DNA from: Deltaproteobacteria bacterium
Lineage (GTDB): Bacteria; Desulfobacterota; Binatia; Binatales; Binataceae
Direction: 5' to 3'
NCBI GenBank assembly: GCA_003135135.1
Contig: PLDK01000010.1
Span: forward strand, 1-38,786
DNA length: 38,786 nt
Below the pieces are notes generated by a model. That model was not told where the DNA came from. It saw only the letters and a list, made by a program, of their open reading frames with translations, and made no database searches. A program made the position numbers and the translations under genes. Positions 1-8,604 of this stretch are shown here, piece by piece (within the stretch, counting starts at the first letter, position 1; the number at the start of each line of letters is the position of its first letter).

Positions 1-467
1 AGTTTTCGGGGTGCAGGCCAGACAGTATGAACCGTGGTAACACCGACATATACTGAAAGCGGCAACAACGAAGCCCAAAGCGCCAACATGAACTGGGCTT
101 TGCGATATGACCAGCCTTCGAAAAGTTTCCCACCCACATACCTCAGTACCCGCTCCGGGACCATCCTAAGGAGACGACTCTGGGCCGAAACTCGAACTCT
201 TGGCCAGAATCTTCCTCTAGGAGCGAGAATGGCTCTAAATAGTAGTTTCCTCGGGCTGCCGAGAAGCGCCATTACTTGTCGGATTGGTGGTTTTTGGACC
301 GCACCTGCGCCGGCGGTTTGCTGATCAACTAGGCTTTCTTGGTCTGCGATTCTCGCCCCTACGGCGAGAATCGTCAGTGCTGTTACCGCTTCTAACCTTT
401 GTTTTTGGAGAGCCTCTGAGTCCGCTTTGTTTTCAAGTTCGCTCGTCGATCGAGCTGATCCTGCCAT
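1..467 (-). CDS. Partial gene, unknown protein with N-terminal helical region and one probable membrane segment
   Basis: A minus-strand reading frame is open from an ATG at 467 to the left edge (155 codons, no stop inside the window), so only the N-terminal part is seen. A GGGAG ribosome binding site lies 7 bases before the ATG (475-479). The first 50 residues are polar and rich in Glu, Gln and Ala, with helix-forming character (SELENKADSEALQKQ). A basic stretch follows (about residues 70-110). Near the left edge is a hydrophobic segment, FMLALWASLLPLSVYVGV, that looks membrane-spanning. I do not recognise the family. The uninterrupted frame, good ribosome binding site and sensible amino-acid composition argue that it is real. 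The competing plus-strand frames here give no protein-like sequence. Confidence 0.6.
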   Translation of the reverse strand, partial: MAGSARSTSELENKADSEALQKQRLEAVTALTILAVGARIADQESLVDQQTAGAGAVQKPPIRQVMALLGSPRKLLFRAILAPRGRFWPRVRVSAQSRLLRMVPERVLRYVGGKLFEGWSYRKAQFMLALWASLLPLSVYVGVTTVHTVWPAPRK

Positions 468-727
468 CACCACACTCCCGGATCGCCAAGGCCTGTCAAA
501 CTGCGCTTGATGTTGTGTTCGTTTACTAAGGCGACCAATTCGAAATTATTTCTACCCCCTTCTTGCACAACTCGGCAGATCGATTTTGCGGACTCATCGA
601 TCCATAATGCGCACGGATATTATAGCAACGGCCGACAACGCGTTCACGCTCGACAGGTTCGGCAGCTGTGTGCCGACCATTTGCGAGCGGATCGATGCGA
701 GCGGTTGTTGGCGCTTAGCGGAGCGCG

Positions 728-1225
728 TTACTTCTGACCGTGGGCGGTTCCGAAGTAATCGCGGCCTTTTAGGTGATGGTCGGCCTTCACTTGGAGCTTG
801 ACCAGGCAGGGGGGGCCGTCTTCGCCGTAGCAGAGGTTGCTCAGTTCGCCTAGTTTCGAATCGCGGTCGTCGTGCGTGTAATCGGGACAGATCCAATGGC
901 CGCCCGATCCCCGGTAAAGAGCGACCGCGAAATATCTGCCCGCTGCGAGATTCCCGGCCACCGGATCGCCGCGCGTCGCGATATCGCGCGAGTTGACGAT
1001 ATCGAATCCGTCATGCGCCGCGTCGGGCGAGTACTGCATGAAGAAAATCTGCCAATCCCGTCCGGGCCGCGCGGTCACCTGATATTCCATCGGGCGATCG
1101 GACGAGAACACCGGCTTGTCGCGGCATAGCCACGGCCGCGCCTCTGCCGCGAAGGCAGGGCGTGCGAGCAGCATCGCGAGCGCCGCTGCGATCGAGAAGT
1201 ATCGTCCAATTCTCAAAATGCTCAT
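728..1225 (-). CDS. Small secreted protein of unknown function
   Basis: The 165-residue product begins with a clear Sec signal peptide: basic start, hydrophobic core SIAAALAMLL, and an AFA-A type cleavage site near residue 26. The mature part carries four cysteines (CRDKPV, WICPDY, NLCYG, PPCLV), which would suit disulfide bonds in the periplasm. I do not recognise the family. Its ATG overlaps the stop of the acyl-CoA mutase (ATGA at 1222-1225), so it is probably translated from the same message. Being last in the fabF-fabH-ATPase-mutase run suggests co-expression but does not reveal its role. Confidence 0.75.
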   Translation of the reverse strand: MSILRIGRYFSIAAALAMLLARPAFAAEARPWLCRDKPVFSSDRPMEYQVTARPGRDWQIFFMQYSPDAAHDGFDIVNSRDIATRGDPVAGNLAAGRYFAVALYRGSGGHWICPDYTHDDRDSKLGELSNLCYGEDGPPCLVKLQVKADHHLKGRDYFGTAHGQK

Positions 1226-3171
1226 GACTTATTCCGGTTTGCGATCGCGATGATGCGGCCGACGATCTCGGCGAGGTTGGAGTCCTTGGGCGTGAAGACC
1301 GCTTTGACGCCAAGCTGGAGCAGCGCGGTGCGGTCGGCCTCGGGAATGATTCCGCCCATCACGAGCGACACGTCGGCGGCGCCACGACTTTTCAGCAGGT
1401 CGATCGTCTCGCGCGCGATGGACATGTGGGCGCCGGCGAGGCTCGAGATCGCGAGCACGTCGACGTCTTCCTCGAGGGCAGTCGCAACCATCTGCTCCGG
1501 CGTCTGCTTGAATCCCGCGAGGACTACTTCCATCCCGGCTTGCATGCAGGCGTGGGCGAGCAGCTTGATCGCGTTGATATGTCCGTCGAGGCCGGCCTTG
1601 CCGAGCGCGATGCGTATTTTGCGTGTCGATCCCGCAGTCGGCACGTTGAGCGCGCCGACGCTGACGCTGGTTTCAAGAATCGGCGGCGTGTAGCGGCCGC
1701 GGCTGACGCGCACGAGCGAGTCGGTCCATTCGCCGACGGTGCCGCCGGCGCGGGCGAGCTCGATGGCCGCCTCGATGAGTCCGCGGTCGCTGTCGTTGTT
1801 ATTAGCGGCGGCGCGTTCGAGCGCCTCGCGGGCTTTGGCCACGGCGGCCTGGTCGCGGGCCGCGCGCCATTTTTTGATGGACTCGATGCGTTCTTTTTCC
1901 TTGAGCGCATCCGCTGCGTGATCCGCATTCTGGCTGGGCCAGGGCGTGAGTCCGATTTCGCCGGTGAATGCGTTGACGCCGATTTGCACGATCTCGCCGG
2001 ACTCGACTTTCCGGTAACGCTCCGCAAGCTGACGCGTCAGTTCGCCGCTGACGATTGAAATGGCGCGCGAGTAGCCGGCCTGGCGCAGCCGGATGGCGAT
2101 TTCGCGCGCGCGCGCCGCGGTCTCGGCGGTAAGCTGCTCGATAACTTTGCTGCCCTCGAAAATATCGCCATAGCCGGCGATTCCCGTCTCGTGCATCAGG
2201 ACCTGTTGCGTGCGCAAGCTGAGCGTCTGCTCGGACTGGTCGGGGATGGCGAGCGCCTCGCGAAAGCCCGGCAACTGGAGTGCGTTGACGCGGGCGTCGG
2301 CCGAGATGACGACCGGGAGCGCCTCGTACGCAATGCGGATGATATTAACTTCGGGCTGCGGCTCGGTGAGCGTGAGCGAGCGCACCTGGCATCCGGCGCG
2401 GAAGGCGACGTTATCGACGCCGTACTCGGAAGAGCAAAGCTCCCGCCAGAGTTTGAAGTACGCGCGAATCTTGCAGATCTCGGGGACCAGCTCGATGCCG
2501 CTGTTGATAAAAAATGAAATGCGGCGGACGGTCTGCTCGAAGGCGGCCGCGTCGAGCTTGGGGCGGATCGCGTCGAGAATCAGCAGCGCGTTGCCGAATG
2601 CGTAGCCGATTTCCTCGGCCGGACCGGCGCCGCTTTCCATGTAGTGGTAGCCGCAACAGTTAATCGGATTCCAGTTGGGCACGCGCTCGACGGTGAATCG
2701 AATCAAGCCGGTGGAGAGGCGAAACGATAATTCAGGGTGAAAAATCGAGGTGCCCCGCGCGACGAATTCCTTGAGCAGATCGTTCTGCGTCGTGCCGCGC
2801 AGTTCAGTCCACGGCACGCCGTGCTTTTCCGCGACGACGAGGTAAAGCGCCAGGATGAACGGCGCGGTCGCATTGATCGTCATCGAGGTGTTGATCGACT
2901 CGAGCGGGATTCCCTCGAAGAGCCGCTCCATGTCGTTCCAGTGGCAAATCGAGACGCCAGCCTCGCCGACTTCGCCGCGGGCGACCGGGGCGTCGGGGTC
3001 GTAGCCGTTTTGGGTGGGCAGATCGAACGCGATCGAAAGCCCGCGCTGGCCCTGCTTCAAGTTTGCCAGGAAGCGCTCGTTGGCCTGGCGCGCGTCGCCG
3101 AAGCCCGCATAGGTGCGGATGATCCATGGTTCACGGGCCTTGGGGCGAGCTTTTTTTCCGCTGTCGGGCAT
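1222..3171 (-). CDS. B12-dependent acyl-CoA mutase, catalytic and cobalamin-binding domains fused (methylmalonyl-CoA mutase family)
   Basis: The 649-residue protein has the TIM-barrel mutase domain (about 10-430), a linker, and a C-terminal cobalamin-binding domain (about 515-649). Established family residues align without gaps to Propionibacterium methylmalonyl-CoA mutase at a constant offset of 68: Y21 (Tyr89), Q129 (Gln197), R139 (Arg207) and H176 (His244). Tyr89 and Arg207 mark carboxylated substrates such as methylmalonyl-CoA; isobutyryl-CoA mutases have Phe and Gln. The cobalamin motif is DGHINA (529-534): Asp and the axial His531 are kept but the usual Gly of DxHxxG is Ala. The SSL and GG motifs are present. 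The barrel around residues 240-300 diverges from classical mutases, so the true substrate is open. I chose the ATG at 3171 because a start at 3288 would overlap the upstream ATPase gene and adds unconserved sequence. No MeaB-type GTPase is visible nearby. Confidence 0.88.
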   Translation of the reverse strand: MPDSGKKARPKAREPWIIRTYAGFGDARQANERFLANLKQGQRGLSIAFDLPTQNGYDPDAPVARGEVGEAGVSICHWNDMERLFEGIPLESINTSMTINATAPFILALYLVVAEKHGVPWTELRGTTQNDLLKEFVARGTSIFHPELSFRLSTGLIRFTVERVPNWNPINCCGYHYMESGAGPAEEIGYAFGNALLILDAIRPKLDAAAFEQTVRRISFFINSGIELVPEICKIRAYFKLWRELCSSEYGVDNVAFRAGCQVRSLTLTEPQPEVNIIRIAYEALPVVISADARVNALQLPGFREALAIPDQSEQTLSLRTQQVLMHETGIAGYGDIFEGSKVIEQLTAETAARAREIAIRLRQAGYSRAISIVSGELTRQLAERYRKVESGEIVQIGVNAFTGEIGLTPWPSQNADHAADALKEKERIESIKKWRAARDQAAVAKAREALERAAANNNDSDRGLIEAAIELARAGGTVGEWTDSLVRVSRGRYTPPILETSVSVGALNVPTAGSTRKIRIALGKAGLDGHINAIKLLAHACMQAGMEVVLAGFKQTPEQMVATALEEDVDVLAISSLAGAHMSIARETIDLLKSRGAADVSLVMGGIIPEADRTALLQLGVKAVFTPKDSNLAEIVGRIIAIANRNKS

Positions 3172-3229
3172 CGACACAAGGTTAGTTGTCAAAGCGCCGC
3201 GATTCCAGCCGCTATGCGACGGCTCGCGA

Positions 3230-4195
3230 TCAGCGCCGGGGCATCGCGCGGGCCGCGGGTTCGTTTTCACGATTCCGGGCAAGCGCAAGCTCGGCGGCGA
3301 TGCGATCGATCAGGTCGATTCCCGAGAGATCGCCATGCTCGGCGATCTCGAGCACCGGATCGCCAGTCTCGGCGCGGATTTTTGCGATCGCCTTGCGCGC
3401 GTCCGACACGCGACCCAGCTCCGACCTGGCCAGCTCGGCGAGATGCTCGAGATCTTTCTTGCGCAGATGGGGTCCGCGGCGGTTCGCCAGCGCCGATATG
3501 TCATCGGCGTCGAATTCGGATCGCGGCATTCGATTGAAAAGCACGGCCGCCGGGGCGAGATGAATGCGGCTCAAGCTGGCGTGAGTCTCGATCGTCTCCG
3601 AAATCGAAAGGCTGTCCGCGGTCGTGACCTGGACGATTGCGCTGCTGCGCCGGTCACGCATCATCCGCGAAATGTTGCCGGCTTCCTTACCGACCACGCT
3701 GTCGCCGAATGTCGAGCGCGCGGCCGTCGGCATCTTGAGCAGGCTCATCGCCTGGCCGCTGGCGGGCGCATCGACGATTATAATGCGGCGGTCAGGCAGC
3801 TTGGCGTCGGTCCGTCGAGCTTCATGGTAAACCTTGCCGAGCATCATCAGTTCGCGCAGCCCCGGCGCCGCTTGGACGAAAAATTGATAGAGGCGGCTGG
3901 CGAACACCGCTTTCAGCAGCATCCGGCCCGGCACCACCAGCCGCAGATATTCCTCGAGCGCGGCGCGCCCGTCGAGCGTCATCAGCTCGAGATTGGGCGC
4001 GACCTCAGCGGGCACGAACGACGGCGCGACGCCAAACGTCGCGGCCAGGGGAGCACGCGCGTCGCATTCCATAATCAGCGCGCGCGCACCCGACATTGCC
4101 GCGAGCCTGGCGAGAGCGGCGCTCACGGTAGATTTGCCGACACCGCCCTTGCCGAGCACGATGAGCACGCGTCGTGCGAGGATTTCGTTTAGCAT
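3230..4195 (-). CDS. ArsA/GET3-family P-loop ATPase
   Basis: The 321-residue protein starts MLNEILARRVLIVLGKGG and has the deviant Walker A motif GKGGVGKST at residues 15-23, as in ArsA, GET3 and MinD (SIMIBI class). A switch-like motif VDAPASGQ stands where ArsA/GET3 proteins carry DTAPTGH. It is a single ATPase unit, not the duplicated ArsA of arsenite pumps, and no arsB or arsD is adjacent, so arsenite export is unlikely. It lies 26 bases after fabH and 58 bases before the mutase on the same strand. One speculative role is an ATP-driven chaperone for a neighbour, since mutases normally need a SIMIBI-class chaperone (MeaB). The start at 4195 was chosen because a longer start at 4267 overlaps fabH and adds an unconserved leader. 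Confidence 0.8.
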   Translation of the reverse strand: MLNEILARRVLIVLGKGGVGKSTVSAALARLAAMSGARALIMECDARAPLAATFGVAPSFVPAEVAPNLELMTLDGRAALEEYLRLVVPGRMLLKAVFASRLYQFFVQAAPGLRELMMLGKVYHEARRTDAKLPDRRIIIVDAPASGQAMSLLKMPTAARSTFGDSVVGKEAGNISRMMRDRRSSAIVQVTTADSLSISETIETHASLSRIHLAPAAVLFNRMPRSEFDADDISALANRRGPHLRKKDLEHLAELARSELGRVSDARKAIAKIRAETGDPVLEIAEHGDLSGIDLIDRIAAELALARNRENEPAARAMPRR

Positions 4196-4221
4196 TTGAG
4201 GGAAGAGGAACCAGCCAGAAG

Positions 4222-5199
4222 TTACCAGCGGATCAGGTTCGCTCCCCAGGTGAGTCCGCCGCCGCATGCGTTCAGCATCACTATATCGCCGTCGTGAATT
4301 CGTCCCTGCTCGAGAGCCTCGTCGAGCGCGATGGGCACGGACGCGGCTGAGGTGTTGCCGTAACGCTCGATGTTGGTGAAGACTTTTTCCGGCGGCAGGC
4401 CGAGCCGCTCGGCGACTGCGGAAATAATTCGCATATTGGCCTGATGCGGCACGAACAGGTCGATTTCTTCGAGCTTGACGCCGGCGCGCTCGGCCACCAG
4501 CCGGCTGATTTCTTCCATGCTCCGGACGGCTATTTTGAACAGCTCGGGGCCTTTCATCTGAATCGCGTCATCGGCGCATCGGCGCACTTCGGAATCAATC
4601 GTGCTGCGGGTTCCAGTGGAGCGGACCGAGAGCAGGTTCCAATATTCGCCCCCGGAGCGCAGCAGGCTCGACAGCACTCCGCGATTTCCCGGCTCGGTGA
4701 CCATCACGCACGCGCCCGCGCCGTCGCCAAACAGCACCGCGGTCCGGCGATCGGTCCAATCCACCATCGTCGAGAGCGCGTCGGCCCCGACCACCAGTAC
4801 GCGCTTGAAGTCGCCGGCGCGCATCTGTGCGTCTGCGATTTGAAGCGCATAGACGAAGCCCGAGCAGGCGGCGGCGACGTCGAAGGCCGGTATCGACGAA
4901 ATGCTTAAGCCGCTCTGAATCTGGCACGCCAGCGACGGAAACGCGTACTCCGAGGAAACAGTGCCGACTATGATCGCGTCGAGATCGCCGGGCTTGACGC
5001 CGGCGCGCTCGAGCGCCGTGCGGCCGGCGTCGGTCGCGATATCCGCCAGCGACTCACCCTGGCGCATCGCGTAGCGGCTGCCGATTCCGGTGCGCGAGCG
5101 TATCCATTGGTCGGAGGTGTCCATGTACCGCTCGAGATCCTTGTTGGTCAGAGCGGTGAGCGGGACGGCCCGTCCGGTGGCGACAATTCTGGAACCCAT
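4222..5199 (-). CDS. fabH: Beta-ketoacyl-ACP synthase III (FabH)
   Basis: FabH condenses acetyl-CoA (or another acyl-CoA starter) with malonyl-ACP to start fatty acid synthesis in the cytoplasm. At 325 residues it is normal length, and the full Cys-His-Asn triad is visible: C112 in AACSGF, H252 in VPHQAN and N282 in YGNTSAAS. The glycine-rich C-terminal end (NACGGGLTWGANLIRW) is typical. It starts 10 bases after the fabF stop and runs in the same direction. The usual partners fabD, fabG and acpP are absent; the next genes are an ATPase and an acyl-CoA mutase. This protein may be the main FabH or a second copy using branched or unusual starters. The sequence alone does not decide. Confidence 0.93.
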   Translation of the reverse strand: MGSRIVATGRAVPLTALTNKDLERYMDTSDQWIRSRTGIGSRYAMRQGESLADIATDAGRTALERAGVKPGDLDAIIVGTVSSEYAFPSLACQIQSGLSISSIPAFDVAAACSGFVYALQIADAQMRAGDFKRVLVVGADALSTMVDWTDRRTAVLFGDGAGACVMVTEPGNRGVLSSLLRSGGEYWNLLSVRSTGTRSTIDSEVRRCADDAIQMKGPELFKIAVRSMEEISRLVAERAGVKLEEIDLFVPHQANMRIISAVAERLGLPPEKVFTNIERYGNTSAASVPIALDEALEQGRIHDGDIVMLNACGGGLTWGANLIRW

Positions 5200-5209
5200 G
5201 ATGAACCGG

Positions 5210-6466
5210 TCAACTCTCGCCGGCGGCCCTGAAAGCCAGGGTAGTGTTGGTGCCGCCGAACCCGAATGAATTGTTGAGCGCGATCCGAATTTTGGCGGGG
5301 CGCGCGTGATTGGGCACGTAATCGAGGTCGCATTCGGGGTCGGGAAATTCCTGGTTGATGGTCGGCGGCATCATCCCGCGATCGATGGCGAGGACCGTGT
5401 ACACCGACTCGATTGCGCCGGCCGCGCCGAGCGTGTGCCCGGTCATCGACTTGGTGGAACTAATCGCAACTTTCGCGGCTCGCTCGCCGAAGACGCGCTT
5501 TACCGCTTGAGTCTCGGCGATATCGCCTTGCTCGGTCGAAGTGCCATGCGCGTTGATATAATCGACTTCGTTGGGATCGAGATCGCTGTCTTCGAGGCAC
5601 ATCCGCATGCACTTGGCGGCGCCGCGTCCCTCGGGCGCAGGAGACGTGATGTGGTAGGCGTCGCTGTTGGCGGCGTAACCGCAGACCTCAGCTATGATCC
5701 TGGCGCCGCGCGCGATGGCGGCGTCGCGTTCCTCGAGGATCAGCGCCGCCGATCCCTCGGCCATCACGAATCCGTCGCGCTCCTTGTCGAATGGACGGCT
5801 GGCCTTCTCCGGCTCGTCGTTGTGGGTCGAAAGCGCGCGCATCGCGGCGAATCCGCCCACCCCGAGCGAGGTGATTGCCGCCTCCGCGCCGCCGGTGATC
5901 GCGGCGTCGAGGTAGCCGAGCCTGATCATCCGGTAGGCCTCGCCGATCGCATGGCTGCCCGACGCGCAGGCGCTGGTAGTCGTAAAGTTGGCGCCGCGCG
6001 CTCCGTAGCGAATCGAGATTTGGCCGGGCGCAAGGTTGCCGATCAGCTTGGGGATGAAGAACGGCGTGATGTGACGCAGCCCGGTCTCCATGAAGACCTT
6101 GTGGTACTCCTCGATGGTGCACAGGCCGCCGATGCCGACGCCGATCAACACGCCAACCTGGTCGGCGTTGTCTTCGGTGATCTTGAACCCCGACTGGCGC
6201 ATCGCCTGCTCGGCGGACGCGACGGCATACTGGATGAAAGGGTCCATTTTTTTGACGTCGCGCTTTTCGATCCAGTCTTCCGGATTAAAATCCTTCACCT
6301 CGCCGGCGATCCGGACGGGAAATCCCGCGGCGTCAAAGCGCGTAATCGGGCCAATACCGGACCGCCCCGCCATCAGGGCTTCCCAGTTCTTGTCCACTCC
6401 GACTCCGAGCGGGGTCACCAGTCCTACTCCGGTGACCACCACGCGGCGCTCAAGCATCGGTCTCAT
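5210..6466 (-). CDS. fabF: Beta-ketoacyl-ACP synthase II (FabF)
   Basis: FabF elongates acyl-ACP by condensation with malonyl-ACP in the cytoplasm. The 418-residue length is normal. The Cys-His-His catalytic set is complete: C167 in [10 protein letters not shown]307 in NAHGTST and H344 in [12 protein letters not shown], with K339 preceding. The closing [12 protein letters not shown] motif of the family is intact. The ATG at 6466 is favoured by a GAGGGG ribosome binding site 5 bases upstream; a second ATG at 6457 lacks one. It is the first gene of the minus-strand run continuing through fabH, the ArsA-type ATPase, the mutase and a secreted protein. Some orphan FabF paralogues serve secondary lipid pathways, so a dedicated role is possible. 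Confidence 0.93.
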   Translation of the reverse strand: MRPMLERRVVVTGVGLVTPLGVGVDKNWEALMAGRSGIGPITRFDAAGFPVRIAGEVKDFNPEDWIEKRDVKKMDPFIQYAVASAEQAMRQSGFKITEDNADQVGVLIGVGIGGLCTIEEYHKVFMETGLRHITPFFIPKLIGNLAPGQISIRYGARGANFTTTSACASGSHAIGEAYRMIRLGYLDAAITGGAEAAITSLGVGGFAAMRALSTHNDEPEKASRPFDKERDGFVMAEGSAALILEERDAAIARGARIIAEVCGYAANSDAYHITSPAPEGRGAAKCMRMCLEDSDLDPNEVDYINAHGTSTEQGDIAETQAVKRVFGERAAKVAISSTKSMTGHTLGAAGAIESVYTVLAIDRGMMPPTINQEFPDPECDLDYVPNHARPAKIRIALNNSFGFGGTNTTLAFRAAGES

Positions 6467-6625
6467 CAGGGCCCCTCATCCTCCATCGAGTTCGCGACTT
6501 AATAATCTACCAAAAGACAGCGCCGGTCGAGAATCCGGGCCCGCGGGTAGTGCATCAGTTTGAAATTCCGACAGATGAAACGCGCCAGCCGTTCGGGCGC
6601 GACCGCGGCGGGATTGCGCCCCATG

Positions 6626-7390
6626 TTAGGGTCCAAAAGTCAGTTGATAGGCGAAATATCCCTGGAGTTGGTTCGGTCCTCCGAAAGCGGGACCGGCCGA
6701 GAACATGATGTGCTGAAGGTTGCTAAGGTCCCACACCATCCCGAGATTAAACCCGGTCTGCGCCGACTGACCCGCCTGTTGCGAGGTCCCGTGAAAGAGC
6801 TCCACACCAGGGGTGAGGTTCGGAAGGACTTGACATTGGATGACCAACCCGCTGAACCACCAGTTGCGGTTGTTAGCGCCTGGATTGATCCAGTAACCGC
6901 CTCCTCCGTACGCAGTCCACTTGCCCGTGCTCTTTTGGAGCCAAATCGGCAGGAACGTCTGAAGGTGCCCGCTCCCGAGATTCCTATTGGATTCAGTCGG
7001 CACCTCCAACAGCGGAAACGTTCCAATCTGCGGCAGCCAGTCGCTCTCTTGAACGAAACGGAACTTGATCCCCAGCTCGGTAACGCCGTATCCGTAGCTC
7101 GAGGCGCCTTCGCCTGGCGCGTAAAGGGTGAGCGGAGCGATCACGTGGAGCTGAACGTTGGGGATCGGCCCGTAATTCACTTCGACGTGGGGAGCTGTGC
7201 TGGTCCAGGCGTCCGGCTGTTTGGCGAATATCGACGCGAAGTAAACCTCCCAGTGCTGATACTCGACCGGCTCCGGGTCGTCGGTGATGTACGGGGGTCC
7301 CGCGAACGCTTTAGGCGAAGCGATCAGCACAAGAAGAATTAGCGTAAGAGGAAATACCGCCGTAAGCATCGGACGTGAGGCGGTCCTCAT
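6626..7390 (-). CDS. Outer-membrane beta-barrel-like protein, possible transporter
   Basis: The 254-residue product has a Sec signal peptide (TAVFPLTLILLVLIASPKAFA) and then a mature chain of alternating polar and aromatic strands. It is rich in Gly, Tyr and Trp and ends in aromatic-Gly residues (YFAYQLTFGP), as expected for an outer-membrane barrel. The mature N-terminus, GPPYITDDPEPVEYQHWEVY, resembles proteins loosely grouped with the phenol-degradation MetA-like transporters; I recall this only at family level. Its ATG overlaps the chrA stop (ATGA at 7387-7390), indicating translational coupling. A longer in-frame start to 8287 is rejected because that part is antisense-like sequence inside chrA. 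A role in moving the ChrA substrate across the outer membrane is inference. Confidence 0.75.
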   Translation of the reverse strand: MRTASRPMLTAVFPLTLILLVLIASPKAFAGPPYITDDPEPVEYQHWEVYFASIFAKQPDAWTSTAPHVEVNYGPIPNVQLHVIAPLTLYAPGEGASSYGYGVTELGIKFRFVQESDWLPQIGTFPLLEVPTESNRNLGSGHLQTFLPIWLQKSTGKWTAYGGGGYWINPGANNRNWWFSGLVIQCQVLPNLTPGVELFHGTSQQAGQSAQTGFNLGMVWDLSNLQHIMFSAGPAFGGPNQLQGYFAYQLTFGP

Positions 7391-8604
7391 GCGCCAAGCC
7401 ATCGCGTTGCAACCAGTCCGACTAACCCGCCCGCGAAGATCAGCCATGCAGAGTTTATTCGAAAATAGATCAGGACGACTGCGCTGAGCGCGGCGATAGC
7501 TACGGTCGGGAAATCCACCAGCGCAGCGCGGCTCAATTGCCAGGTAACCGCGATCATCAGAGCGACAGCGCCCACATTTACACCGTCGAGAAAGGCAGCG
7601 GCGATCTTCGAGCGACGAATCCGCGGAATTAACGGACGGCTGGCGGCAACGAAGAGGAAGCCCGGAAGGAAAATGCCGACGGTCGCGACCACTGCGCCGC
7701 GAACGCCTCCGAGCAGGTAGCCGATGAACGTCGCAGTCGTGAATACGGGTCCGGGCGTCACCTGACCCACGGCGACCGCGTCGAGCAGTTGTGCCTGGGT
7801 CAGCCAATGCAATCGATCGACGAGATCGGCCTGAAGAAACGCCAGCAAGACGTACCCGCTGCCGAAGATGACGGCGCCAAATTTCAGAAAGAGCAGGAAC
7901 AGCGCCGACAGGGTTATCGGGACCGTGGCGGCCAACATCCCCGTTGCCACGATCAAAGGTTTGATGGGCATCGGTAGCGCGAAGGAATTGGCGGAGAGAC
8001 GACGCTCCTTGATCCACGCCTGGAATACAGTCACCAGACCAGCGGCCAAAAGTATCACCAACACATTTCCGCCGGCGATCCCGGCTGCCGTGCCTAGCAG
8101 ACCGACCGCTAACAGGAAGCTGCTCTTGATCGCGGTACGTCCGAGTCCCCAGAGCGCCCGCAGCACAACGGCGATGATGACGGGTTTGACCCCGTAGAGA
8201 ACGCTCTGCACCTGAGGAAGCGAACCGAAGGCCACATACGCCCACGCACAGGCCATCACGATCAACATCGCCGGCAGGATGAAGCACACGCCCGCGACGA
8301 CCAGTCCCCTCCAGCCCGCACGTTGATGGCCGATATGAATGGCCATTTCGGTCGAACTCGGACCCGGAACCAGGTTGGACGCCCCGAGCATGTCGAGGAA
8401 ATCAGCATGGGAAACCCAGCCGCGCCGCCGAACGAACTCCTCTTCCATCATCGCGATATGGGCTGCCGGACCGCCGAAGGCGGTCGTGCCTAATCGCAGG
8501 AACGAGAGCGCAATCTGCCTGAGCGCTGTGCCGGAAGCGTCGCGAGCCACGGTTGCCGTGTCGGTGGTAGTCTCTTGCGGCGGTAGCAGGACGTCCTCAC
8601 TCAT
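7387..8604 (-). CDS. chrA: ChrA-family chromate ion transporter, two-domain form
   Basis: The 405-residue inner-membrane protein carries two homologous CHR domains in tandem. The first has FLRLGTTAFGGPAAHIA and the SNLVPGPSST motif; the second has FLKFGAVIFGSGYV and GQVTPGPVFT. The GGP and PGP motifs and about a dozen hydrophobic segments fit the family. Characterised members export chromate using membrane energy; the natural substrate of many homologues is unproven. The ATG at 8604 overlaps the padR stop by 8 bases (ATGAGTGA at 8597-8604), so PadR and ChrA are translationally coupled. A start 50 codons further upstream would lie wholly inside padR and is unlikely. The next gene is an outer-membrane-like protein, also coupled. 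Confidence 0.9.
   Translation of the reverse strand: MSEDVLLPPQETTTDTATVARDASGTALRQIALSFLRLGTTAFGGPAAHIAMMEEEFVRRRGWVSHADFLDMLGASNLVPGPSSTEMAIHIGHQRAGWRGLVVAGVCFILPAMLIVMACAWAYVAFGSLPQVQSVLYGVKPVIIAVVLRALWGLGRTAIKSSFLLAVGLLGTAAGIAGGNVLVILLAAGLVTVFQAWIKERRLSANSFALPMPIKPLIVATGMLAATVPITLSALFLLFLKFGAVIFGSGYVLLAFLQADLVDRLHWLTQAQLLDAVAVGQVTPGPVFTTATFIGYLLGGVRGAVVATVGIFLPGFLFVAASRPLIPRIRRSKIAAAFLDGVNVGAVALMIAVTWQLSRAALVDFPTVAIAALSAVVLIYFRINSAWLIFAGGLVGLVATRWLGA

Noticed and set aside
3230-4195. The ArsA-type ATPase as part of an arsenite efflux pump.
   Set aside because: It is a single-domain ATPase between fabH and a mutase, with no arsB, arsD or arsR next to it.
5306-6502. 398-codon plus-strand frame antisense to fabF.
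   Set aside because: It overlaps the complete fabF with all catalytic residues and shows no motif.
6626-8287. Long minus-strand frame of 553 codons covering the barrel gene and much of chrA.
   Set aside because: Only the last 254 codons look like a protein; the rest is in a shadow frame inside chrA, and the real ATG at 7390 overlaps the chrA stop.
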